A stretch of 64,000 nucleotides of DNA from Nothophaeocryptopus gaeumannii. Lineage: Eukaryota > Ascomycota > Dothideomycetes > Mycosphaerellales > Mycosphaerellaceae. Below the pieces are notes generated by a model. It had not been told where the DNA came from. It ran no database searches and saw only the letters and a program-made list of their open reading frames with translations. The DNA lies in contig JASISA010000022.1 of assembly GCA_031771865.1 (NCBI GenBank), forward strand, positions 496,001-560,000, in the 5' to 3' direction. Shown here in pieces: positions 1-10,022 of this stretch (positions within the stretch are counted from its first letter, which is position 1; every line of letters starts with the position of its first letter). The translations under genes were made by a program, and so were the position numbers.

Positions 1-1519
1 GACGAACTGTCCGTCTTGGATCGAGAAGGGAACGTGGAGCGCCTGCAGACTTCGCCTTTCGCCACACGCCTGGAGGTCTGTCTCGTGTTTCTCGATGAAG
101 CTCACACCAGAGGGACTGATCTCGTGTTGCCGGCAGACTATCGCGCGGCGGTGATTTTGGGTCCCAGTCTAACAAAAGATCGACTGGTGCAGGGTATGTG
201 GATTGTGCAATGGAAAGGGAGTATGGGCTGACATTTGCTAGCGTGCATGCGGATGCGACAGCTGGGAAAGGGCCAGACTGTCGTGTTCATCATCTCCGAG
301 GAGATCCAGACCAAAATACGTGAACGCGCGTCCAAATCGTCACAGAGCGCTTTTTCCGTCTCGGACGTGCTTGAGTGGACAATATCGGAAACCCAGGAGG
401 ATATTAGACGGAGCATGCCCCTTTGGGCGAAACAAGGGCGGAATTTTCACCGCCAAAGAAACGCTGTGGAGTGCGTGCTCGGGCTGCATGCATGCATGCC
501 ATGCTTTACCTTTCCTCGAAGACGAGGCTCCTACCCTCGAGAGCCGCTATCGTTCGGTGTCCGCGAGCGCGGCTGCGCTCGAGATGTCCGATTCGCCACT
601 TTCAAGCACGCATCTCTCCCTTATCGAGGAGCGTTGTCGGACAGTCAACATTTCCCAGGAATTTCAGGGTTCGCTAGAAGAGGAGCAGGAGAAAGAACTG
701 GCTCCAGAGATGCAGGAAGAACGTCAGACCGAGCGCCCGCCACACGCATCTCCCGCCACCCACATGCTCCATCCCGACGTGGTCAGATTCGCTCAAAATG
801 GAGTTTTGCGGGTGAAGACAGATGCATACGGGCCCGCATTCTCATCCTTGCTGGACATCAGTGCAGCTGGGGACTTCGATGTGGACCAACTCATCGGTGG
901 TGGACAGGTGCTCGTCACCCGGGACTTTGCACAAACAGTGAACGCCACCGGCGCATTCGTGTCTGACGCCTACCTCCGCTCGGTTCAATGGGTCCTCACC
1001 CTTGCTCGGCGAGATCTTAAGTGCGAGATGAAACCGGCGCTCATAATCAGTCCGTTCGAGGCGCAACATCTGATGTCTGTACTTCGCAAAGGCTACGCGA
1101 CTGTCTTGCATATCTACAAGCCCCGGTGGAATATTTTCTACCCTGCATTGAATCGGCTTCGCTTCTTCAGCTACCCGACGTCGTTACTCCCGCACCTCCC
1201 CGAACCAGCATCCATGGCGGAGCTGGACCTCTTTGCAGGTCGGACGGATTTTTCAGCCTTTGAGGAGTACCTGCGAAGCTGCCAATTCCTTGGACTGTCC
1301 TCATCCGATCTGGATACCGGACTTGCTCCAGATGGTTTCATCCTCGATAGTACAGCAAGTCCTAGAAGCCATAGCTTGCTACTGAAAAATAGTCCGGTGG
1401 CATTCATCAAGACGTTGACAACGATTCGTACAAACCATCGAGATTTCTCTAGGACGAACATGGGCAAAGTGCTGAGTGGTGTACGACTGACGGAAAGCGA
1501 CATCAGGGGCCAAGAGTAG
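1..1519 (+). pseudogene. C-terminal part of a DUF3638/DUF3645 (helicase-like) protein, frameshifted
   Basis: The 5' end lies outside the window. The reading opens with FLDEAHTRGTDL, the DEAH-like signature of the very large fungal DUF3638/DUF3645 proteins, whose function is unknown to me. A 48-bp intron (194-241, GTATGT...GCTAG, phase 1) joins DRLVQ to CMRMRQLGKGQ, the usual family sequence. Frame 1 then runs through PLWAKQGRNFHRQ at about 460. The family sequence resumes (ETLWSACSG, later FLEDEAPTLESRYR) one frame over, consistent with one extra A in the A-rich run near 455-462. Frame 2 stays open to the TAG at 1517-1519, close to where the family normally ends. The shift could be a true mutation or an assembly error, so the pseudogene call rests on that base. 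Family assignment is from recognised motifs. Confidence 0.65.
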
Positions 1520-1650
1520 CTCCTCAGCCGACGAAGGTCAGCGTATTGTTCTAGTAGCCGCTGACCTTTTCTAAATGCAGCCGTTGTGAAATGTTTCATC
1601 TACTACGGGCCAGGAGGGTTTTTCTTCCTCCAAATAAATAGATAGTCTTA

Positions 1651-1887
1651 CCGGCATCGCAACTTCAAGGTATTGTAGCCTTGCGGGTATCGACCTAACT
1701 AGTATCACAACTTCACGGGTATCGTAACCTTGATAGCATCGCAACCTCACCGGTATCACGACCTTAGCGGTATCATAACCTCAAGAGTACTGTAACCTCA
1801 CGTACATCGCTACCTCAAGAGTACTGTAACCTCACGTACATCGCTACTTCACGGGTGTCCCAACCTCACCGACATCACAACTCGAGT
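1651..1887. repeat. 17-bp minisatellite, about 14 degenerate copies
   Basis: Units of the type CGGTATCGCAACCTCA with one variable extra base follow one another from about 1651 to 1887. Two pairs (AGAGTACTGTAACCTCA + CGTACATCGCTACCTCA) are nearly perfect higher-order duplicates. The array fills most of the gap between the DUF3638 end and the Fot1 insertion. No coding potential seen. Confidence 0.7.
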
Positions 1888-1920
1888 ACCAATATAAATT
1901 AGTGGAATGCTCTCGTCATA

Positions 1921-3743
1921 ACGCGGGGCACAAGGGCGTGACTATTACAAGGGCGTGACCATAAAACCCACGGTTAATCACCTTTATAATTGAATATCTC
2001 AACGACTACTGGTTCAATTGACTTGAGTTCATATATATCATACAAAAGTATCTATTCTTAAACCCTACAAGTTCTACAGGTGTGACCTTCTTGACCACAT
2101 TTGCTACACCTTGATGTCCTCTTTTTTGACTTTGGCATCTCCTCTCTTATTTCAGCTTCAACCTCCTCATAACCACCTATAGCCTATACCTCACCAACTG
2201 ACAAGGCAGTTTCTGATACTAGAACCTTCCTAGTCCTCTTCCTACGAACATGCATAGCCTCATTGGCCTTTTGAAGGGTAGTAATCTGCTCCTGCTGGAG
2301 GGCTACAAAAGTAGCCATAACCTGGGCACCTTTTGAAAGCTGGTGAAGAGCTTTAAAGATCGGGGTTGGTGAACTGCTTTGATGCCTTTCAAGCCTTTGC
2401 TTAATCAAGGTAGCTTGCTTGTCTACCTCCTTAGTATTGCTTAGGGTCTTTGCATACTATGACTCTTGAGATAAAGGTGGGCTTGGAGACCTTAGCACTG
2501 AATCCAAGTGTGACAATACAGCCTCTGGATTGAATGGATGTAAACTAGACCCTCTGAATCCTGCTTGAACATTGGCTTGAGTAAAGGAAGCAAGGAAGGC
2601 TTGCTGGAAGGCTGTAATAAAGTCCACCTTTGTAATATGGAAGATATGGTTTCTGATCAAGTCCTGGTTCTGCTTTGAAAAGGCTGTCTTTAAAGGACTG
2701 AAGCAGCCGACATCCAATGGCTGGAGGAGGTGTGAGGAATGAGGAGGCATCCAAAGGAGAATGATGTTGTTGTCTTCACAGAATGTCCTAAACTCTGGTG
2801 TTGTGTGGCTTCCATGGTTGTCAAGAATAAGGAGCCTTTTGCTCCCAACTGTCTTCTGTCTTGTATGCTTCTCAAAATGCCGGATCCACTACAGGCCAAT
2901 CCGATCTGTAGTCCAGCCATTTAGACTAACTGTAAAAGTCCATGTTGAAGGTAGGCCTTGGTAGAACCAAGCATGATTGAACTCCTTGCCCTTCATAACC
3001 AGGAATGGAGGGATTATAGAGCCATCTGCACAGGCTCCTTGGATCAATGTAACCCATTTAGTATTTGTTGGCTTGACTTGCTTTGGCCTTCCTAGTCTGT
3101 CTGCATCTGTAACAACCCTTGAAGCAGAGATCTGGCCCATCTGGAAACCAGCTTCATTAAAGTTGTACAAGTCCTCTAGTAGAATCCCATACTTGTTAAT
3201 TGTGTTCTTTACAAGCTCAAACCAGGCTCCAATGATCTATGGATCTTCACAAAGCTTCCTCTGGCACTCATACGTTCTTCCGAGTTTGACTTGAAGCCTT
3301 GGAGTCCTTTTAATAAAGTTGTTTGGCCAGTTTACTCTAACAGGTGGCACACCTCTTGCTTTGCAGATTGAATCCGCCATTTTTCTGACTAGGCTGATTG
3401 AAGGGGATAGTCCTTGGGTATCAAGCTTAAGAACGTTCTCGATTATCACCTCCTCTTCAATTAGGCTGAGTTTCTTGTTAGTTGGTGTGTAGTCTTCTCT
3501 TAAAGTGCCTCCATTGATTCTTTGGTATAGGGTTTTGTAATCGACATTGTAGGCCTTCGCAGCTGCAAATATATTTGCACATTGACCTAACTGGAAAGCT
3601 GACATTGCTAGCAATATATTGCCTTCTTTTGAACTGATTTGGACGCGTTTTGATTGAGACATTACGCGTAGAATATAGGTATAATAGATTTGGTGGATTT
3701 TACGGTCACGCCCTTCTAATGGTCACGCCCTTGTGCCCCGCGT
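1921..3743 (-). mobile_element. Fot1/pogo-type DNA transposon, RIP-damaged
   Basis: The 1823-bp element is flanked by TA at 1919-1920 and 3744-3745. Terminal inverted repeats start ACGCGGGGCACAAGGGCGTG and match over about 46 bp with three mismatches. Inside each TIR the 12-mer CAAGGGCGTGAC (or AAGGGCGTGACC) is repeated directly. The only gene is the minus-strand transposase described separately. TA duplication plus a CENP-B/DDE_1 transposase places it in the Tc1/mariner superfamily, pogo/Fot1 branch. Confidence 0.92.
2058..3662 (-). pseudogene. Fot1/pogo transposase relic with four in-frame TAG stops
   Basis: One uninterrupted frame of 535 codons runs from MSQSKRVQISS (3662) to TAA at 2058-2060, broken only by four TAG codons (3237-3239, 2889-2891, 2457-2459, 2184-2186) and no frameshift. 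Domain order: N-terminal HTH (psq-like) and a CENP-B-like DNA-binding part, the DDE_1 nuclease with LILDNHGSHT (second Asp) and HLLQPLDVGCFSPLK (third Asp), and a C-terminal CX2CX4HX4C zinc knuckle (CSKCGQEGHTCRTC). The first catalytic motif, normally Y-N-x-D-E-T-G-F, reads YNFNEAGF, so the first Asp is Asn. Stops of only the TAG type fit CAG or TGG hit by RIP. Not functional. Confidence 0.9.
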
Positions 3744-3794
3744 TAAAGTATCCGAATTATGTAAGCTCTGTCGATCAATTTAGAATGTGCGTTT

Positions 3795-3998
3795 TCAGTC
3801 GTTGCCGTACTTGGTGAGGTGTGTAGCGTGCTCGCGGTAATCGTGTGGCCAGACTGCCTCCTTGGGCCATGAGGTCGCCATGTCGCGATAGATGCGTTCG
3901 GCGACGCGTCTGACTTCACAGCGAATCAAGAAACCATTGAGAAAGCGTGTTCGCACTTTGGGACGACTGAGTTTCCAAGAATTGAGATACTCGCTGTG
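3795..3998 (-). pseudogene. Unidentified C-terminal coding fragment
   Basis: Minus-strand frame of 67 codons ending in TGA at 3795-3797, with protein-like composition (for example WPKEAVWPHDYREHATHL near its end). A TAA precedes it directly, but TTAACACAG at that point could be a 3' splice site, so this may be the last exon of a gene whose upstream part is lost. I do not recognise the family. It lies between the Fot1 and Tc1 insertions, so transposon damage is plausible. Confidence 0.3.
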
Positions 3999-4009
3999 TT
4001 AATGTCTTC

Positions 4010-4213
4010 GTGCAGGAGCTGGTGTCTGCCAAAGATAGCCAAGAACAAAACGCATTGCATCACGTGTTCCGCAATGGAGGAGCAAGCATCGACGCTGTCA
4101 CATGCTTGCTTGATGCTAGCGTTGAAGCTAGTCAGGTTGACTTGGACGGATTTTCTCCCCTAGCCTCATATGAAACGCACGAGAGATACGTGGAAGGCAA
4201 AAGAATGAGGTGA
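4010..4213 (+). pseudogene. Ankyrin-repeat-like fragment
   Basis: A short frame with ankyrin spacing: NALHHVFRNGG..AVTCLLDASVEASQVDLDGFSPLA resembles the A-L-H-x-A...LL..GA....D..G.TPL pattern. There is no convincing start, and it ends after about 65 codons. It overlaps no other supported gene and probably is a leftover of a larger ankyrin gene. The assignment rests on pattern only. Confidence 0.3.
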
Positions 4214-4847
4214 CTCATTTTCGCTGTCACATCGAGTATGACTCAAAGAGCGTCCATCCCTACGCACAATGAAGCCTAATAAAAGATACCTAGGGCAGCA
4301 TCTTCGGCAACTGCAGGATTCGGGCCCAGATTAGGCTTAGCTTACTTTCGGAAGGAGCTGTGAGGTGAAGGAACAGGTAACGGCGATTGTGCAATACCAA
4401 CTATCGAAGCTGCCATCAGCGATCAGCCCGAGTCCATCGTATGCTGGCATTGTCCGCATTTCCCCAGGAAGCCGGCGCGCTCCAACGCCGTCGACGACAT
4501 CGCGTCGGAAGCCGCACGATGCAAATCTGCATGGTAAGACAATCGATTGACTAGTATTCAGCCTTCAAAATATCAAACGAGTCGAATCACCTTGATCCCC
4601 TGCCTCAGAAATTCTAAAGTCCAATAGCAGCCACTTGCACATGGCACCGCAAGAGGAGGACGAGAGAGCATGCAAGTCACGTGACCTGCGGGGCTCCTCT
4701 GTTGCTCTGCTGCTCTGTTGAGCCGCTTGCTCTGTTGCGCCGCTTGCTCTGTTGCTCAGTGTCTACAGAGCAACCAAGAGTCTCCTTGATGAGTAAATTT
4801 GGACGCTCTCTTAGCTAAGGTTAGAACCCTGGTGGTCAACTTAGGTA
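4214..4847. other. Intergenic, short CT-rich direct repeats
   Basis: No gene supported. Around 4690-4760 there are repeated blocks of TGCTCTGTTG and GCCGCTTGCTCTGTTG. The ATG at 4799 lies outside the Tc1 element that follows and is not treated as a transposase start. Confidence 0.5.
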
Positions 4848-4849
4848 TA

Positions 4850-6181
4850 CAGTACTGCGGCATAAGTCTTGGCGCTTCCGAACTTCTCACGCGACGCGTT
4901 TTCGCGTCTACTATCTTCACCACCACAACTACAATGCCACGTCGCAAGCCACTACAAGCCCTTGATACGAATATATCCACTCGTAAAGAGCTTTCCAACG
5001 ATACCAAAAGCAGGATATATGGCCGGGCGCTTGCAGGGCAATCAAGCCTCAAAATCGCAGCCGAAGAAGACCTCAAGCCTCGCTCAGTCTACCGTGTAAT
5101 CAAACGCGCCTCAGAGCGAGGCAACACTACCAATCTACCTCGATCCGGCCGGCCAAAGCTTCATAACCTTCAGGATGATCGTCAGGTCGTTCGATATGCT
5201 CGCCTTCATCCCAAGTTCACGTACCAGGACCTAGCGCGCGAGACAGGCCTAGATCTCAGCAGAGACACCTTCAGATCGATCCTCAGGGACGTAGGGATCA
5301 CCAATTGGAGAGCTAAAAGGCGCCCTGCCCTTACAGAAGAACATGCGAGACTGCGGCTGCAATTTGCAGTAGCCAATTTGAACCTAGACTGGTCGAGAGT
5401 CATCTTCTCAGACGAGTGCTCTATCGAGAAGGGGATAGGCAAGCAAAGGGCATGGTCCTTCGGCTACCCACACGAGAAATGGGACAGCAATAAGGTAGAT
5501 ACCTATCCGAAGGGCAAGCAAGCTTCTATTATGGTTTGGGGTGCTATCTGCCTCACCTTTGGCATGTCAGAGTTGATCATAATGGAGCGAGATCCGCTCT
5601 CACCGAGAGGTGGTTATTCCTCTATTTCCTATACCAACACCCTCGAAGAAGGACTTCTACCTATCTACAATGGCGAGACCTATATGCAAGATAATGCCCC
5701 CGTGCATACCTCTCGACATTCGATCAACTGGTTGAATAATAAGGGTATCTACAGACTTCCGAATTGGCCGCCATACTCACCAGATCTCAACCCTATTGAG
5801 CACCTCTGGCCACGGTTGAAGGAGAAGGTGTATCAGCTCCACCCTTGGATCCTCGATTTAGAAAGCAAACTAGCTCAAGAAGATGCCCTTCGTGAACATC
5901 TACCAGAGGCGTGGTCATTGATAGCATTAGAAGTTGCTCACGGGTGCTTGAATTCGATGAGGAACCGACTTCGAGCTTGCATCGACGCAGGCGGGTGGCA
6001 CACCCCATATTGATACACTATATGTATATAGCTTCAATCTGGATACCTTTGGCTTCATTCAGAATCGATGACTACGTATTTTGGACCATTATTGATGGAG
6101 TTATATCGACATGAAGTAGGCCTTGCATTCACTGAATTGGCGCCAAGACCCGGAAGTGCCATGACTTTTGCCGCAAAACTG
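4850..6181 (+). mobile_element. Tc1-like DNA transposon, apparently intact
   Basis: The 1332-bp element is flanked by TA at 4848-4849 and 6182-6183. The left end CAGTACTGCGGCATAAGTCT and the right end (reverse complement CAGTTTTGCGGCAAAAGTCA) form a 31-bp terminal inverted repeat with 26 matches. It encodes one uninterrupted transposase. It lacks the TAG stops and TpA enrichment of the Fot1 and LINE copies in the window, which suggests a younger insertion or one that escaped RIP. Confidence 0.92.
4934..6013 (+). CDS. Tc1-type transposase (DDE_3)
   Basis: 359 aa. The start at ATG 4934 (MPRRKPLQAL) is chosen because the next upstream in-frame ATG, at 4799, lies outside the left terminal repeat. 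N-terminal paired HTH regions (SSLKIAAEEDLKPRSVYRVI, then LHPKFTYQDLARETG) are followed by the catalytic core: IFSDECSIEKG (first Asp), YMQDNAPVHTS (second Asp) and PPYSPDLNPIEHLWP (Glu). I count 35 residues between the second Asp and the Glu, one more than the 34 of classical Tc1. It cuts and pastes the element at TA sites, acting in the nucleus. All catalytic residues are present and there are no internal stops, so it may be active. Confidence 0.9.
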   Translation: MPRRKPLQALDTNISTRKELSNDTKSRIYGRALAGQSSLKIAAEEDLKPRSVYRVIKRASERGNTTNLPRSGRPKLHNLQDDRQVVRYARLHPKFTYQDLARETGLDLSRDTFRSILRDVGITNWRAKRRPALTEEHARLRLQFAVANLNLDWSRVIFSDECSIEKGIGKQRAWSFGYPHEKWDSNKVDTYPKGKQASIMVWGAICLTFGMSELIIMERDPLSPRGGYSSISYTNTLEEGLLPIYNGETYMQDNAPVHTSRHSINWLNNKGIYRLPNWPPYSPDLNPIEHLWPRLKEKVYQLHPWILDLESKLAQEDALREHLPEAWSLIALEVAHGCLNSMRNRLRACIDAGGWHTPY

Positions 6182-6183
6182 TA

Positions 6184-7425
6184 GGAATTACTGGTTGAAA
6201 TACATCACCTACGCTTTACGTTCACACAACCAGACCGCCTGAAGACAGAATCTTGAGGACCACGTTCCACCTGAGCCTTTAGCGTTACTCCAATATTACA
6301 GTTCCGTAAAAGCGTCAGGATGCGAGACCAGAGGCGCAAGCGCTGCCAGACCTGGCTTGTGAGGGCATCAACGTCGCACATCTGTTCTGCAAGTATGCCT
6401 CTCCCTGGGACCCAGCTCCATAATACCTAGTGGCGGTGAATTTTTTGGAAATGCCAGGAGCGCCGGATGTTGACGCCCTGCGCTCATTTTAATTCGAACA
6501 GGGCCCATGCAAAGCGTGCCAATGGCTGGCGGCGAGACGGTGGTAGGCCACTTCATCACAAAAGCGAACCTTTCGATGACAGGCAGACGCAGATCGGGAT
6601 TGCGTCAGGCCATGGGGAAGCCACATTCTCAACGGTTAGATCGAGCAAATCAAATCCTAGTGAATGTGCCGCAAGACAGCATACCTGTGACGAAGTGCGC
6701 GTACTGGAGTTTTCACAGTGATGCCTTCGAAGATGGCTATGAAGACTCGTCGGATAGTTGGCGTATCCGCAAGGAAGGCATATGAGGATGCGATAGTCTG
6801 GTAGGTATCGAGATGGAGTTATGGATGGGTGTATGGCGTGCAGTCGTTCGGCCTGAGAACAGTGGAGCGCCGAAACCCACGTCTGATGCACCACTCCTCA
6901 GAACAGCACTTCGTACTGATATTGCGCCCAGCTATTTTGTCCTGTAGATTACATCGCACGCGTCGAATTGTCCGTTGATGGCTTTTCCCCGAAGACAGGG
7001 CGCAATGCATCGCGCGTAGCTCCGAGTAGCTCCAGGCGCTAAATCCCCACAATCATACGCGGGAACGCAAGGCAAGTGGAACGGTCAGTAAGAGGGTCAG
7101 AGTACGTTTTGGCAAAGTTTGCAGCTTAAATGCAACACCTCTTTCGTGAGAGCTTTTTCATGAGAGGGAGAGCACCAAAGCTGGACAGGCACGACGCTTG
7201 CGATTCGTCAGAACGCACACCGGTATCTTGCAGTAGCTTTGGCGCTTGGGCCGCCACTATCACCACATCATGCATCCAACTCGTCTCCTTTGACAGACAA
7301 GTGTCTCTTGTTCTACAACGCACCGCAACTTTGTTAGATCGACCACGATATGCAGCTAGATTTTGCAGAAACTACTCACGCCATTGAACATTCTACCATT
7401 GCCTCCGTCTGTGATCGGACCCATC
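6184..7425. other. Intergenic, no supported gene
   Basis: About 1.2 kb between the Tc1 element and the F-box gene. Short open frames on both strands overlap each other and show no recognisable motif. The last few hundred bases are the likely promoter of the F-box gene. Confidence 0.5.
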
Positions 7426-8322
7426 ATGTCGACGAGCAAACACTTCAAGTTGTTGACACAGGATCCTTCGAAGGGCGACGAGATCTTCAACTTGGCAACA
7501 AGCCTAGAAGATTTTCATCTCGATATGGTTCGACAAATGGACACTTTGGTCGAGACCCACACAAAATTCATGCAAATACATAAGCAGCTGGTCTCGCGTT
7601 TGGAACTCGACAACGGCAATCGTATACCTCACCCAATCAGTCCCCCACTAGCTACGAGCCATTCAGTCGCCGTGTCTATGGGCGCTGGAGCCCGGCTAAC
7701 AGCTTCCTACGACCTGCTGGACATGATACTTCTCGAGCTACCAAGTTTCACCTTGCTATTTGCGAAGCGCGTATCAAGATTCTTCAGCTTCGTCATTACT
7801 ACATCTAAGAGGATCCAGGCCAAACTTTTTCTCGTTTCGAGCCCAGATACTCTGGACCCTGCCGCCACTATCGTGAACACACTTATAACGCACCCAACCA
7901 TTCTCGCTAGTCTTCCTATATGGTTCGACCCGCAAGAAAGACGGTTGGCTTACTGTCATCGTACCGGTCGTCAGCGGGTGTACTGCCGTGCCGTGACGGT
8001 TCAGGTCGAGGAAGAGGGCGGACTTCCATTCCTCAGAATGGAACTCACGCACAGTATCATGTTGGATGCGCACGAAGACTGGAAGACTCGAGTTTTGCAG
8101 GCTGGATCATGGAAGGAAATGTATCTGTCGCAACCCTGCCGCAGGCTTGAATGGTGCATCATAAGAAAGCCCGATGCCGCGTTTGGCATGAGCAGTGCGT
8201 CTCGGAGGAACACAGAGCGGCGAGAGGACGAGTCCTACTACGGTATCGTCCATGGCAAGCGCAATCTGGATTCCTTGTTAGATGGTCTAGCAGAGTCCAC
8301 AGCGATTGCTAGTCAGGCATAA
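7426..8322 (+). CDS. F-box domain protein
   Basis: 298 aa, single exon. ATG 7426 (MSTSKHFKLL) is preferred; an in-frame ATG at 7363 would add 21 residues with no obvious role. The N-terminal 60 residues are predicted helical (ATSLEDFHLDMVRQMDTLVE). An F-box-like segment (ASYDLLDMILLELPSFTLLF, then AKRVSRFFSFVIT) sits in the first half. The C-terminal motif SWKEMYLSQPCRRLEW is typical of a large fungal F-box family with S-W-(K/R)-x-M-(Y/F)-L-T/S-x-P. Such proteins are expected to dock substrates to an SCF ubiquitin ligase through Skp1. The substrate cannot be inferred. TAA at 8320-8322. Confidence 0.75.
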   Translation: MSTSKHFKLLTQDPSKGDEIFNLATSLEDFHLDMVRQMDTLVETHTKFMQIHKQLVSRLELDNGNRIPHPISPPLATSHSVAVSMGAGARLTASYDLLDMILLELPSFTLLFAKRVSRFFSFVITTSKRIQAKLFLVSSPDTLDPAATIVNTLITHPTILASLPIWFDPQERRLAYCHRTGRQRVYCRAVTVQVEEEGGLPFLRMELTHSIMLDAHEDWKTRVLQAGSWKEMYLSQPCRRLEWCIIRKPDAAFGMSSASRRNTERREDESYYGIVHGKRNLDSLLDGLAESTAIASQA

Positions 8323-9381
8323 GATGGGGTCGAGCGAAGTCATGCTGACTGAAGAGGAGCCAGTAAAATAGCTTACGAAGTCTCGATTCTAGATCTGAGG
8401 GCTGGCGGCGTCTCTCAACCAGCCCTCAAGCTGATTAGTCTTTTGCTGCGGTCCTCGCCTCTCCTCCGATTATGATGTTTTTTTGTAAGTCTGCCGCAGT
8501 GTTCTTGAGCTCTTCTCTAATGTTCTCGAGGGCTTCTGCGGTTTCTCGTGTTGCGATCTTAGCCTCAGAATGCATAATGCTGAGCACAAGACTTTGGTGC
8601 AACGCGAGGGATACACTGGAGAACGGAAGTATTCTAGTATTTAGCTAGTGCTTGTCATAAGCTAGATCGCTTGCACACAACATGATTCAAAAAAAAATAT
8701 CCGGCTTCAAGAGACTGTGTTGTAGGCACAGACGGGCTTCCGCGGAAGCGAGTCCGTGCGCTAGGAATGCGCCATAGTCAGAGGGCTAGAAGACAACTGT
8801 GCATCTGCCGCAAATTGTCAAGCTGGAAACGATCGCAGCTGTAGGCGGCATTGTAGACCTCTGCGTATCTCGGCATTCTCGGTCGTCTCGCTACATCGTT
8901 AAGGTCTGACGTTGCCTGTACTGCCTTAGCCAGACATCCTTACCGCCAGGTAGATGAGCGCAGCCTTTTACAGCACAGAACTTGTCTTTCAGGCACCTGG
9001 TAGAGCAGCTTCAGCTTGTCCAGGGCTCGTCTCCTAATGCCCTTGTCCGCTCTGCAGCCAGCGGGTACCCTCTGCAGTAGACTCTTAGGATTACGGCCGT
9101 GTGGTTTACAGTCTACTAAAGTCGGACTAGAAGAGTAGAAGTTTCCAGAGGTCGTTGCAGCGTGCGGGCAATATCCTTTCGCCAAGCTCAAGATCCAGCA
9201 GCCTCACCTCGCCATTAAAATCTGGCAACGCCCGAGTAGACATTAACGTCTTGACGAAAGGGAATTGGGAGGCAAAGATATCCTTGACATTATCGATGAT
9301 CGCTCTTAGGGTCCAAACCCACCGAGCCATATGCTCAGCTACCGAACAAGAGGAGGTCGCCTTCGCGCTACTTACCTCTTC
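8323..9381. other. Intergenic, possible remnants of a retroelement
   Basis: No gene supported. Several short minus-strand frames (about 8940-9380) lie downstream of the gag zinc-knuckle relic and could be its eroded 3' continuation, but I see no reverse transcriptase motif there. Confidence 0.4.
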
Positions 9382-9705
9382 TCATCGTGTCGAGCACTGC
9401 GGGCTCCATGCCTCGTGACTACCATGACACATAGCGCACTTCCTAGGTCCATTCCGCTCGGCCTTCGAGGGGCAGTCCCGAGATTGGTGCTCCTGAGCAC
9501 TGTAGCCACATGTCATTGTTGTCTTGCACTGGGTTCCTATGTGGCCATATTTTTGACAGTTGCAGCACTGCTTGGGCCGGCACTGTCTGTCGTATCTCTC
9601 GCACTGGCAGTGCTTGCAAGCAACTCCGGCTTGGATAGCCAAGTGTGGGTGGGCCATGGTACCATCACGGCGGAGTGGAAGTTTGTTCGGGGCAGGCAGA
9701 TTCAA
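9382..9705 (-). pseudogene. LINE (Tad1-type) gag zinc-knuckle relic
   Basis: Minus-strand frame containing a cysteine array in which C-x2-C-x4-H-x4-C (CCNCQKYGHIGTQC) is followed by C-x(n)-C and C-x2-C-x3-H-x4-C knuckles (CAMCHGSHEAWSPQC). This triple-knuckle layout is that of ORF1/gag of fungal non-LTR retrotransposons. A TAA just upstream (after MQAREGLAA) breaks the frame, and no start or RT is left. The same knuckle layout is seen in RIP-mutated form at 62.4-62.7 kb in this window, with the Cys and His positions turned to Tyr. Here they are intact. Confidence 0.65.
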
Positions 9706-10022
9706 GTACTCAACTTACGCAGCCAGACCCTCCCTGGCCTGCATCGGAAAAGGTATGGTTTTGCAGCAGAACAGTAAATTGAGTCCAGTTTTACATCAGC
9801 CATACTGAAAGCTTCATCCTGACAATTTCCTCCTGCGGCCCACTGACACCCGATGCCATTTCAACATGACAGAAGCGCTGCTCATTCAAATACCCAATCC
9901 GGCCACCCTGGCTCAATATCGTACAAACATTTTTCCACCGGCTCGCCTATGTCCGTTGTCAGAGGTTGCATTCAGCTACCGTCCCTCAGCCACTCATCCC
10001 CGTCCTCGTCCCGCAACCTACA

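Noticed and set aside
1651..1887. Regularly spaced 17-bp motif considered as a binding-site array or CRISPR
   Set aside because: Units are contiguous with no spacers; a degenerate minisatellite explains it.
4799..4933. Upstream ATG that would extend the Tc1 transposase by 45 residues
   Set aside because: It lies outside the left terminal repeat (4850), so it is not part of the element. ATG 4934 gives the normal length.
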